Shown: positions 1 to 9,859 of the stretch, in pieces
How positions within the stretch are numbered: position 1 is the stretch's first letter
How the letters are laid out: each line of letters opens with the position of its first letter
NCBI GenBank assembly: GCA_002946415.1
Contig: NJPS01000074.1
Span: 703,816 to 767,815 of the forward strand
Source: Rutstroemia sp. NJR-2017a BVV2
Lineage: Eukaryota; Ascomycota; Leotiomycetes; Helotiales; Rutstroemiaceae
DNA length: 64,000 bases
Direction: 5' to 3'
Made by a program: the position numbers and the translations under genes
The notes under the pieces: generated by a model
What the model saw: only the letters and a program-made list of their open reading frames with translations
Databases searched by the model: none
What the model was told of the DNA's origin: nothing

Positions 1-351
1 CCAGGCCCCGAACCTGACCGACCAGAAGTCGAGCCTCTATCCCCTCCAACCTACGCTCAAGATCCCTCCAATCCAGTGCCTGAGTGGGAGATCAACCCCG
101 CAGCCGCCGCAGACGATTTAGCTTATGGTCAGCAACAAGTGCAATTGCCCCAACATGTATCTCCAACCTCGGGTTTGGACCTGCTTTCCACGGTTAGTAG
201 CTCTTATGGGAGATCGAATTCGATGAGTAGCTTGAAGAAGAGAAAGTTGAATAATAACGATGAATTCCCGGATATGGGAGGTGATGCTATGGATGGGTTG
301 GATGCGGATGTAGCGGAGATGTTAAGGCAGGAGGGCGGCGGTGCTGCTTGA
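1..351 (+). CDS. C-terminal end of an unidentified protein (5' partial)
   Basis: The frame is open from base 1 to a TGA at 349-351, so the gene begins upstream of the window. The visible 116 residues are low in complexity: Pro/Glu-rich, then Gln- and Ser-rich. They include a basic KKRK cluster that could act as a nuclear localisation signal and an acidic tail (DGLDADVAEML). This composition is common in fungal transcription regulators, but no domain is visible and I do not recognise the protein. It converges with the PPR-like gene that ends at 944. Confidence 0.6.
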   Translation, partial: PGPEPDRPEVEPLSPPTYAQDPSNPVPEWEINPAAAADDLAYGQQQVQLPQHVSPTSGLDLLSTVSSSYGRSNSMSSLKKRKLNNNDEFPDMGGDAMDGLDADVAEMLRQEGGGAA

Positions 352-943
352 GTTGAAGTGTTCGACGGTGTAGCTTCTTGTGCTGCCTGAAGGTGGGCGC
401 AGAGAGGGAGGGTTAAGGATGGCAGAGATCTGTGATGTGGTATAATAATACAGAGCATGATATTATGTCGTGACCGGTTAATTGATAGATTGGCTTTAAG
501 GCGAAGATCTAGTTGGGTACACAAGCGAGGGGGGAAGTATTGGTGTGAAGAGGATATAGCATAACCAGCTACTTGATTTATAAGTAGTTAGTGAGTTGTT
601 CAACGAGAAGCTAATATACTGCAAAAACATTTATTTATCTTCGTAGCGATTGGAATGCCGAGCACATGGCTGTTGCGTAAAGGGTTTCTGCGCTCATTCG
701 CTTGACTCGGCCTTGCTTGCAGGTAAGACTACTCGGTGAGATGAGGGGACTCGTACATCATGCTAGAGAGTAATGGATAGAACTGTAAAAGAGTAAACGC
801 ACAGCAAAGTTGGTTCTATGATACGGCCATTGTTTGACATAATGTTCAGGGTATATAAGTTGTATAGTACATCAACCCCGCCAAGTTACTTTGACAGCAA
901 AGTCATACATCATCCAGATGACATCTACAACAAAAAGAGTCAA
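352..943. other. Convergent 3' intergenic region
   Basis: Lies between two converging genes. It presumably holds both 3' UTRs and polyadenylation signals. I see no further gene or repeat. Confidence 0.5.
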
Positions 944-3388
944 TCACCAAACTCCCCTATCTTTGAATCGTCGTTTCGCCTCCTGGGCAAGATGTTTCCT
1001 CCTCAGCTTCTCCCACCTCATATTCCCTCTCCTCTCAATATAAGCCGGCACGTCCTTAATGCCCGGGAACATTTCCCTCCCCAGAAACCTATCGATTTCA
1101 TACAGCATTTCATCCAACGTCCACGGATTCTTCCGCCTCGCCTCTCTCGCGCGCTTGCTGCGCGAAATCCCAGGTCCGTAGAGAGAAATCAGCCGATCGA
1201 TGATGGCTCTTCGGATCGCGGGCACATCGATCGCTACATTCCGGTAGTAGAGCTCGCGGAGAAGCTCTAGGCCGTCGGTGATACTGTAGCGATGACGGGG
1301 TCGGTCGCGCGAGAGACCGCGGAAGACGTTGTTTGCACGGTGGCGGATGATGGGGTAGATGAAACCCCATTCTACGATGGATTTTTGGACACTGACGGGG
1401 AAAAGTACTCTAAGCGGATGCAGGGGATCTGATGATGAGAGACGCGGTGGTGCTTGGGTTCGGTCTTGGTTGCGCACGTAGTGCATTCCGGGGAGGAGGT
1501 TTTGAGCGGGGGGGCCGTACCAGGAGGCTAGGAAGATACAGAGATTCTTCATGTCTCGGGACCGACCGAGCATACCGAGTCGGCGGATGATTTCGCGCCA
1601 AAAATGAACAGGGACTGCGCATCCGGATTTCATGATGCTGGTGAGGATGTTGACTGCCATTCCGACGTCGTCGAAATGTCTAGGCGTCGCAGATGGCCGA
1701 CGGCCTCTATTACGGGGCGTTAGGACTTTGCGAAGGATAGCAATAATCGTATGAGTCTTCGTAGGTATGCGATTCATTTGCATCTCTGATAGAGTGGTCA
1801 ACATGGCCTGCATGTCATCTCTAATGATAGAGACTCGGAGATGGATGTTGTAGATATCGAACTCAGGCGATCTGCTGCCCAGTAATCTGATAGCCAACGT
1901 CCGCTGGAAGTTGATCGACTGCCGATCCGAAGCATAAGAGGCGAGAAGTTGCTCCTGCAGTCCAAAGTCATCGAGGGAGTCGGGATGCTGATCACTTTTC
2001 AACAATGATCTCAACAATTCACGCTGGCCCTTTCTAGCAAAGGATTCCACGGCCTGAGCATATCTTGATTGACCAATTGAGATGCCAAGTTCGTAGAGCT
2101 GATCAATCCTTCGAATAATGCCTTTTTCGGTTTGCTCCCTCAATGCAATAGCTTGTAATGATCTTGGCCCGATGGATCTAACGCCAAGTGCATGAATAGC
2201 TTTGATTGACATATCCAATGGTACCCACGATGTCGCAAGCCAACGAGCACCCAAGTCGTCATCATAGTTCTTCACTTTGACGTTAAAAGTCTCTCCGTGG
2301 ATCAAATTCATCATCTCTCGCGACAATGCTGGACGATTCTCGATGATGTTGTCGTCGACAACAGGGACAAATGAGAGTCCTGCCTCGTTCAATATCTGCA
2401 ATGCTGCTTTGGCATATCTCTTATTGTAGGTTGCCAAATGCCGAATGAGTGGTTCAGCAGGCTTTATAGAGCGTGGCGCGTCGCCTTTGCGAAGGAGAGA
2501 GCGGTGCCAATGGTACGCAAAAAAATATTCTTCTTGGGCACACAGACGTAGAATGATCTTGGAGTATGAAACATGAAATTCGCTCATATCATATATTTTC
2601 CGCAAAGACTCAATGTTGCCTTTACCGTCGATGACTCTTTTACACAGCGACTCAAATGCTTCCTTGTCAGGAGGATGACGATCGACCAATTTACGATGCC
2701 AGAGAATCGCCTTCCCACTTCGTTCCACCTTCAATGAATACTCTAAAATTCTCGTGTACAGTCCCTTCCATCGTCGACCGGTTTCCTTCAGAAGCTCGTC
2801 GCTATACTGAACCAGTTCGGCGAGTACTCTTCGATCGTGGAATCCTAGATCCAAGAAAACTCCCCACATCTTCCAGGCCAGAATGCCTTCCGTTGGCAGA
2901 TGAATATTTCGACTGTATATCGCTTGCCAAAACATCTTGACTCCATCGTGCCCGTATCTTCTGTGCCGGTGGGCTAGAAGGCAGCCCCATAGTTGCATGT
3001 CGGTTGCATACTTTGGAGAATCCACCAACCTCTTCCTGGCTGACCTCAATGACAGATTTGATTCGAATTCCAGTTGGCCAAATGTGAGAGAATCGTCCCA
3101 ATGCCCATATATCTTCGTTCTCACCTGTTTCCTGTTCTTATCCAGCACCATGGTGGAAACTATGGGAGGAGACAGAGGGGCGGCGGGGTGCCGATTGGGG
3201 CTCTCATCTTGCTTCTCAGACTGATCCCCAAATTTAACTAAGGAGAGATTGCTTGAACATCTACGTGCGCAAGAGCCCCGATGGCTGATTCTCAACGTGA
3301 TCGTGCATGGTTCTGTCGCCCGTACAAGATATCGAAGAAGGTCCAAGGATGAAGGCCTATTGATAAGTCGTTGTAAAGCTGGGCGCAT
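944..3388 (-). CDS. Mitochondrial pentatricopeptide-repeat-like protein, 814 aa
   Basis: Single exon, 814 residues, start ATG at 3388. The first ~45 residues are rich in Arg, Ser and Leu and almost free of acidic residues (MRPALQRLINRP...), as expected for a mitochondrial presequence. The rest is Arg/Leu-rich and helical, with repeated hydrophobic pairs such as LWHRKLVDRHPPDKEAFESL that resemble degenerate PPR helices, and no catalytic motif. Fungal proteins of this type bind organellar RNA and control mRNA stability or translation in mitochondria. It is transcribed divergently from the COX7-like gene that starts 275 bp away. The PPR assignment is inferred from overall character, and the RNA target is unknown. 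Confidence 0.7.
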   Translation of the reverse strand: MRPALQRLINRPSSLDLLRYLVRATEPCTITLRISHRGSCARRCSSNLSLVKFGDQSEKQDESPNRHPAAPLSPPIVSTMVLDKNRKQVRTKIYGHWDDSLTFGQLEFESNLSLRSARKRLVDSPKYATDMQLWGCLLAHRHRRYGHDGVKMFWQAIYSRNIHLPTEGILAWKMWGVFLDLGFHDRRVLAELVQYSDELLKETGRRWKGLYTRILEYSLKVERSGKAILWHRKLVDRHPPDKEAFESLCKRVIDGKGNIESLRKIYDMSEFHVSYSKIILRLCAQEEYFFAYHWHRSLLRKGDAPRSIKPAEPLIRHLATYNKRYAKAALQILNEAGLSFVPVVDDNIIENRPALSREMMNLIHGETFNVKVKNYDDDLGARWLATSWVPLDMSIKAIHALGVRSIGPRSLQAIALREQTEKGIIRRIDQLYELGISIGQSRYAQAVESFARKGQRELLRSLLKSDQHPDSLDDFGLQEQLLASYASDRQSINFQRTLAIRLLGSRSPEFDIYNIHLRVSIIRDDMQAMLTTLSEMQMNRIPTKTHTIIAILRKVLTPRNRGRRPSATPRHFDDVGMAVNILTSIMKSGCAVPVHFWREIIRRLGMLGRSRDMKNLCIFLASWYGPPAQNLLPGMHYVRNQDRTQAPPRLSSSDPLHPLRVLFPVSVQKSIVEWGFIYPIIRHRANNVFRGLSRDRPRHRYSITDGLELLRELYYRNVAIDVPAIRRAIIDRLISLYGPGISRSKRAREARRKNPWTLDEMLYEIDRFLGREMFPGIKDVPAYIERRGNMRWEKLRRKHLAQEAKRRFKDRGVW

Positions 3389-3662
3389 ATTGCGCCGTTC
3401 TGTCCAATCGCCGGTGTATTAGAGCAGTACCTACGTTATCCATCACTGCCATTGGGGACATCGCATCATTTGTGGAAGCGTTTATTGTCTTGACATTTTT
3501 TTCGAAGCTCGACGCCTGCAGATGTGCTTGTGCGTCAGGAACTTTCTGATAGCTTAGTCAGCGTGCGGTTAGTGCGGTTCTAATCCGAGCTTCCTGCGAT
3601 TTCAACATCGAACCACTTCAATCGAATTTCAAACAATCACCACATCGCACACTACAGACACA
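3389..3662. promoter_or_regulatory. Divergent promoter between PPR-like and COX7 genes
   Basis: The 274 bp between the start codons of two divergent genes, both predicted to encode mitochondrial proteins. It must carry both leaders and promoters. No specific factor site is claimed. Confidence 0.5.
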
Positions 3663-4151
3663 ATGGCAGGGTATGTCCTCTACCCTATTCTATGCAGGAA
3701 AAGTCTTTGAGCAGAGCATTCTGTGCAATGGCAGTTGTGGTCCTGCAGCGATCGGAACTATGGGAGAAAAGAAACAAACACAATTACTGACTTGCGTCAC
3801 TACCACAGTTTCGTCAACCGCGAGAATCGTGTTCCTCACTACCAGAGGCTCTTCCAAGAAGGCGCTCACAAGCACATTCGTCAATGGAATCAAGTGCGTA
3901 TCCTGTGTATCCCTGCGGATGGAGGGGCACAATTATAAGTTAGCAAGCGAATCGCACTTCTAACAACACATCTAGACTCCTAGAAGCAAGATGATGCTCT
4001 ACCCATACTACGTCTGTCTCTGGGGTGGTTTTGCTGGTACGTTTACCTCAGTGTTTATGCAAAATGCTGGATTGACACTGGTACTCTAGGATCGATGTAC
4101 ATGATGTCGCGTATGGTTTTGGGACACAAGACTTGGTTCGGAAAGGGATAG
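3663..4151 (+). CDS. COX7: Cytochrome c oxidase subunit 7 (Cox7-like), four exons
   Basis: Exons 3663-3670, 3809-3893, 3976-4036 and 4090-4151 join in frame to 71 residues. The first exon is only 8 nt. The protein has a basic amphipathic N-terminus, a TPRSK-x3-LYPYY stretch leading into one hydrophobic segment (YYVCLWGGFAGSMYMMS), and a short basic tail ending KTWFGKG. That is the layout of the fungal Cox7 (VIIa-type) small inner-membrane subunit of respiratory complex IV. Donors are GTATGT, GTGCGT and GTACGT; acceptors are CACAG, TCTAG and TCTAG. The family call rests on the PRS-x-LYP motif, the length and the single TM helix. Confidence 0.75.
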
Positions 4152-6060
4152 AGGTTTCGCATGAGACCATAGATTCAGTGGCTATGCGAGTTGCGAGGTG
4201 GGACGCGGTGTACATTGAGACCAAAGAATAGAATTGTTGAGCCGTCCTTGGACTTTCCACGACCTTGAAGCTGGGATGCATACGGTGAAAGGCTACGCAA
4301 TCGCCCGAACGCGGCCCAGTACACCCCGCGAAGGAGGATGCTTGAATTTCCAGCTCTTCAGCAGGCCGGGTGCGGATTGCAAGCCTCCAGAAATTCATCT
4401 ATCACCCAAAATTACCCCACTTCACAAGCGTGATGTCAGTTGTGGTATTACGCTTCTGCCAGCGCAAGCGTCTTGATGATAGCAAAGTCTATTAGCCGTC
4501 CGCTCTTTACGTTGCATTCTAGATGAAGTTTTTACAGCAGTCCCATTTAATCATTCGTCCGGCCGGGCTGTACAACATTGGCTTTCACTCTTTACCTCAT
4601 TTTAAGCATCTCCATCCGCTTCACCTCCCGCTCCCCTCTTCCTCAGCTCCACCACACCTCTTCAACCACTACACCATATTCGCATAACTCCTCCCTAAAA
4701 TCCTCCCTCCCTAAATCGCACATCTCTTTCTAATCTTAACCGTCACCAACCTACTCTCCATTCCAAGCCTCCTCATTATCTGAAAAGTCTTCACCCCCTC
4801 CTAGCACCCTCTAAACCACCTCTGCATGCACCACCAACTGCGGGGTTTCTCCCCACCTGAACATATCCCACCAAATCACACCTCTCATACCCCCTCACCT
4901 CATCTCCATCCTCCAGATTGCCCGCCGAAGCAAAATCATAGAAAAACAACTCATCCATCACAGCGCCCTCTCCAATGCAGAAGGCGGGGAGGAAAAAGAT
5001 ATGCGTGATTTAGTTGCTAGGAAAGATCAGAGAGGGGATGGAATTTCTTGGACCAGCGAGAACAAGAAAGTGGTGTTCTTGTTGAAATTGAGATGCGGGG
5101 TGTAGTGATCCTCACCGAGTCGGTTTTGCTCGTCTCCTGGACTTCGAAGTCTTGCAAAAAACATAAAATACAGATCAGACTCGACTGTTAGCGTAGGCTA
5201 TAACTTTGCTGATTTGGGGTGCAAAGACGGGATCCGGTAAAGTAGTCGCAATAGAGGGTCCGCTGAAGATGTTAATAACTTCCTTACAGCGTTTAGTCGG
5301 AACCAGGATGAACGATTTGGACAAGTCGCTCGAGTTAACAACCATCAATGAGACAGTGCCTTCTTCTGTAGATTTAAAGTAGATAAAGAGATTATCACTT
5401 AACCATGGCGTATGTATCGTCGTCGGTCACCAAAATACTCTAAAGGGTATCGACGGATTCCAGCTGCAGAGGAATGAGTATGGTTCTTCGGTATACAAGT
5501 AGGACTACCTAGCTTATGTGGAAGGATAGAACTGCCCCGGGAGGAGGTACTAGAAGTATCCTATGATAAATTAGATGAGTGGGTGCTGTATGTAACACTT
5601 GCTCAGGAAATAAGCATGCAGATTAGGCCATTCTGCGATGATGTGGTTTTGATGATCTGGACTACAGGCTGAAATGTAAATTGCTCTATAACTGCAACAA
5701 GTGGGTAGCGGGTTCAGCTCTTGCTCTTGGGCAACTTGAACGTCATAAGCTGAGGTATATCCACTTTTACGTCGAGTATTTGGGGTTACATCAATAGAAG
5801 TAAGAATTCAATACTGTAGTTTAAAAGCATCGGGTAGAGTTTGGATAAGTCTATAGCTTACAGAACGAATCAAGTAGTAAGCAGTGTCTCTGAATAACAA
5901 GCAATGAATTGTCAGCACTGTTACCAAATGGCTAGTAAATCTCAAGAATCTCATGACATCGCATCATCCACAAACATCACAATGGCCTCTTCTCTACTGC
6001 CATCCATATCATAGCAGAAACGTATAAATCCCCAAAGACGTAGTCCTTCCCAACTTGCAC
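4152..6060. other. 1.9 kb without an intact gene; possible decayed coding sequence at 4.6-5.15 kb
   Basis: No intact gene is visible. Between about 4,600 and 5,150 the plus strand is pyrimidine-rich, and the minus strand gives protein-like stretches split across frames by stops: LNFNKNTTFLFSLVQEIPS in one frame, GEGAVMDELFFYDFASAGN in another. This could be an old pseudogene, but I do not recognise a family. From 5,150 to 6,060 the sequence is AT-rich with nothing identifiable. Confidence 0.3.
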
Positions 6061-7716
6061 CTAAACAACCAAAACCCTAACCCCCCTTCCACTACTCTTC
6101 GGCGTGAAATAGTCCGCCGTACAAGTCACATCCGCCTCAGTCGTATCATTCAGCTGCATATCCACATTGCCCAAAACACCCTTGACACAAAGATACAGCT
6201 CCGCCCACGCCAAATTGATACCCAGACATTGACGTGAACCTTTGGTGAAGCTGATGAGATACTTTAACAGTGACGGATTTTCGAGCCAGCGGTCTGGGTT
6301 AAATTTGTATGGGTCGGGGAAAATGCGGGGGTCCATGTGTTGGATTAGAGAGGTCATTGATACGGGGGTCTGTGATAGTGTTAGTGAACTGGTGGAGGTA
6401 GGTTTGGAGGAAGGAAGGGTGTGACATACGCCTGCCGGAATCTCCCACTCGTTGAATTTGAGGACTTGATCTGGACAGATTCTTTGCAGGTGGGTAGTGA
6501 CGCCACAGCTTAATCTTAACCCTTCATGAATGACAGCTGTCAGATAGGGTAATTGTTCCAATTCTTTCCAACCATTCTTATCCTTTATCTCTTCTTTGAG
6601 TCTAGCGACCATAGAGGGATTGGAGAGAAGGTGGCAGGTTAAGACGGATAGAGTCCATGCGGTGGTTTCTGTGCCTGCACCTACGACCGTTTGACCTTCT
6701 TGCCAGAGACGGTCAATAGTTTTCTCTTGCGGTGGGAGATCACTTGAGAGAACTTCATGGAAGATGGTAGGGTGCTTGGAGGTCTCGTGGGCAGTATTTT
6801 CCCCCGTCATGATCTCGCGGATCTGTACTTGCATTTCCTGTCATGGTGTCAATGTTATCCACGAGAAAGATGGCCAGCCCAGCAGGAATAATACTGAACC
6901 CGTACTCACCGATTGAAATTGGACCACACCACTAAGTTTCGGCTCAAGCACTTTAACAACCGCCGTTGGCAGACTCTGCATTATCGGCAAAAGCCAGGGA
7001 AACACCTTGAGCACATGTGCCATCTTGCTGATATCATACAACGCCTGGTGAAACTCATTGTGGAAATCCTTGCTATCTTCCAAAAAGCGATACGGTCTCC
7101 CAAACGCATATTCCGCAACAACATCATTGGTAAAACACGTGTATGCCGCCATTATATCCACGGGGGTGCCGCTTCCCCTATACTCGAGAAGACGTCTGAC
7201 AAGCACGTTAACCGTCGATTGAATCAACGGCTCAAGACGTTGAACGCTCGCTTTTGAGAAATATCGATTCATTGCCCCGCGGCGAATCCGATGAAGATCG
7301 TGTCCCACGGTGCCGACCATGCTTGCGCTGTTGCCAAATTGGTGCGCGGAGTAGGCATATTTATCGCGTCTCTTACCACCCGCGGCGTAGATCTCATCAT
7401 AGTAGTCTGGGTCATTGATATGAAGCTCATACGGATTGATGCGAACGATTGGACCTGCATGGATTTAGAATCGTCGTTCTAGCCATGGATTGTTAAACAA
7501 CCAACCGTATTTCTTGTGTAGCTCCCCGATTTTAAACGTATATTGTCCGCCCTTGACGATCTCATAATAAATCTCATACAGCATCGTGAGCGCCGCCACT
7601 TTCGGTCCAGGAAACTTGGCAAGAGGGGAGAAGTAGAGCCTCCATATTGCTCCATAAACAGTATACGCAATTAAAGCCACGCCGGCGAAAACAACAGGAA
7701 GCGGTAGAGATAACAT
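6061..7716 (-). CDS. Cytochrome P450, trichodiene-oxygenase-like, 490 aa
   Basis: Exons (minus strand) 7506-7716, 6910-7454, 6430-6837 and 6061-6369 join in frame to 490 residues, a normal P450 length. Visible marks are an N-terminal membrane anchor (residues ~5-30), FPGPK, the I-helix AGTETT (306-311), the ExxR motif EGLR (357-360), FNPDRW, and the heme loop [10 protein letters not shown] with the ligand Cys at about 436. The text around IPAGTPVSMTS and [17 protein letters not shown] is characteristic of fungal P450s annotated as trichodiene oxygenase. It would be an ER-bound monooxygenase of secondary metabolism or detoxification. The substrate cannot be deduced, and no terpene cyclase lies nearby. 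Confidence 0.9.
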
Positions 7717-8299
7717 GGTGCTTTACCCTCACCAAGCTTACCTTCGTGGAAAGAAAAGAGCAAGAACACGAACACGACATGACGGCGTGCAGCCACCTTT
7801 TAACCACAACGTTTGACAGAGTGCAAGGATGATATGCAAGAACTTCCTATAATAGCCTTTTGAAGAGGGGTTCCAGTCTTCGGGACAAGAATTTCTTCGT
7901 CTTGTGTAGACATCGTGCTCATCCAGGGGGTTTTCGGGTCGGTGAGATGCAATTGACGAATTAGATATTCCCCATTTCACCACCCACTTGGCTGTCAAGG
8001 TTAACAGTCCGGGATGTAACCATGGCTGGGAGTTCGTCCAGTCAAGGCCCGTTCCGTCTCCAGTTTAATAAATGAATCCGTGAGATGTCCAATGACAAAG
8101 GGAGCATTTGATGCAGGCAGAGTAAGGAGGTGTAAGCACTTTCACTCAGACGTCCATCCGAGTTATTGGTCTTGCATAATCCGAAGCCCTGGAACAGATT
8201 TTACTGGATTGCTTCATGGTATTTGGTTGACATCCATGAGAACAAGCCCCAATCGCTGATTGCCGGCGGGTATTACGTAAGCAATATTTGCAAGGGCAC
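7717..8299. other. Upstream region of the P450 gene
   Basis: Presumed promoter and leader of the P450 on the minus strand. No gene or repeat is recognised before the inverted-repeat element that begins at 8300. Confidence 0.4.
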
Positions 8300-8561
8300 C
8301 AGTGGTGGTCAGAAATCTGTACGCACATACCACCACAACCGAAAATGAGGATATAATCAACGTTTACATTTAATTTTATCAAAAATCGAAACTACAAATC
8401 ATTGCCCCGAATAAAATCTCATTTTGTTCTTACAGGCTCAGCGGATCTTTTAAGTATAACAGATATGTATATATGTTTCTCCTTCAATATGATAAAACCA
8501 CATTTCGAAGGTATCATGATTTCGGGTTTTATCCGTGCGTACGGAATTCTGACCACCACTG
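8300..8561. mobile_element. Tc1/mariner-derived short inverted-repeat element (MITE-like relic)
   Basis: The left end, beginning CAGTGGTGGTCAGAA at 8300, is matched by the reverse complement of the right end, which finishes at 8561. About 25 of 29 positions agree, and both arms continue with GTACGCAC. On the minus strand, about 8391-8450, a stop-interrupted stretch reading RSAEPVRTK-stop-DFIRGND resembles the transposase C-terminus at the right edge of this window (RRCAELVRSKGGPIRGN). So this is an internally deleted, decayed derivative of a Tc1/mariner element. No TA target duplication is left at the termini I chose, so the exact ends are uncertain. Confidence 0.7.
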
Positions 8562-8867
8562 GTGAGGGTAGGAGCGACAATGATATTGTTAGCATCTTCC
8601 ATTACATTGTACTTCCTTCCAGATCTATCATATCCATTAGCTACACAAATAACTTTCTTTCCAATCCCAATTCAAGAAGCCAATGAAACCCTCTCCTACT
8701 CCATCAACCTAAAAGATCTCATAAGCACCACAATCCTCCACCCCATCCGTAGTATTCTAGAACCTTACAATCCATTCCCACCACCTCGAACCACTCACCC
8801 AACCATCCCACCCGGGCAGCACACACGACAACATCAACGCCACAGTTCTCACGCACCTATAATCACC

Positions 8868-9293
8868 TCACCCATTAGCCAAACTCCTTATCCCATCCCC
8901 CCAAAACATAAACACAAACACAAACATCACATACCCCAAGCCCAGCACCGCCCAACAAAGCAACAACAACGCCAACGCGCCCCCATAAACCAGCATCAAC
9001 GCCGCAATCAGCAAACCCGGGACATGGACCCCATCCTTTCGATTCATGGCGTCCGACAGGGGCTGGGCGATCTTATGAAAAACGAAGAAGAAGACGAGTT
9101 CGCAGTAGGCTTGCAGAATGACGGAGGGGTAGGTGTAGATGGGGAGGTGGGGGAGGAGCTCGATGTGGGGGATGTGTTGGCGGATGAAGAGGAGGAGGGG
9201 GTGCGGTTCGCGTGGAGGGGGAGGAGGTCCGGCTTGGTGGGATTCAGTTAGGTGGTTGAGGAGTTGGAGGAGGATGAGGAGGGGGGGGATCAT
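8868..9293 (-). CDS. Small predicted membrane protein, 141 aa
   Basis: Single open frame, start ATG at 9293. It has a Pro/His-rich N-terminal third, a hydrophobic segment around residues 56-75 (SVILQAYCELVFFFVFHKIA), and a longer hydrophobic stretch near residues 92-133 that could hold two helices. The frame shows a consistent protein-like pattern and hydrophobic layout, unlike the low-complexity shadow frame on the other strand. I do not recognise a family. It sits between the Tc1-derived relic and the FHIP-like gene, all reading on the minus strand. Confidence 0.45.
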   Translation of the reverse strand: MIPPLLILLQLLNHLTESHQAGPPPPPREPHPLLLFIRQHIPHIELLPHLPIYTYPSVILQAYCELVFFFVFHKIAQPLSDAMNRKDGVHVPGLLIAALMLVYGGALALLLLCWAVLGLGYVMFVFVFMFWGDGIRSLANG

Positions 9294-9859
9294 TTTTGTG
9301 GGAGAGGAAGTGAGGTGTGCGATGGTAGGAATGTGAAGGATGAGGTTTGGTGTGGTGTGGTTTTGGTGTACGGTTGTTGTAGGATGCTAGGTAGGTAGGT
9401 AGATTGGTGTATTTGATATGAGGTTATAAAAAGGTATGTCCGTTTCTTTTTGTTTGCTTGATTGCCTGTGGAAAATGTAAAATCTGGATAATGTAGAGAA
9501 GCTGCCTCTGAAGAGATTATATATTCTTCAGTCGAAATGAAAACCGCTCTAAGAGATTATGAGTTTAGGAGTTTAGGAATTTACGCATTTTGCCAGAATT
9601 TGGTTCACTTGACCAAGTTCCTGTTACTAAGCGGCGACAGCGTGAGGACTTCTAAAAACTATCTAGAGTTGGAAAATGAAATGATGAATATACTTGCATG
9701 TACAGCAGAAAATCACAAGAAGTCGTCAAACAATCGTAGCAAAAAAGGTATCATATACGACTCAACCCACCCCATCTACCCTGATCCCGTCTCAGTCCAT
9801 CAAACCGCACACCGTCATCTCCCATCCCAGCCCATCATCCTTTCCCCTACAGCTCCCAT
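9294..9859. other. Intergenic region, nothing recognised
   Basis: Presumed promoter of the small membrane protein and 3' flank of the FHIP-like gene. AT-rich, no repeat or gene seen. Confidence 0.4.
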
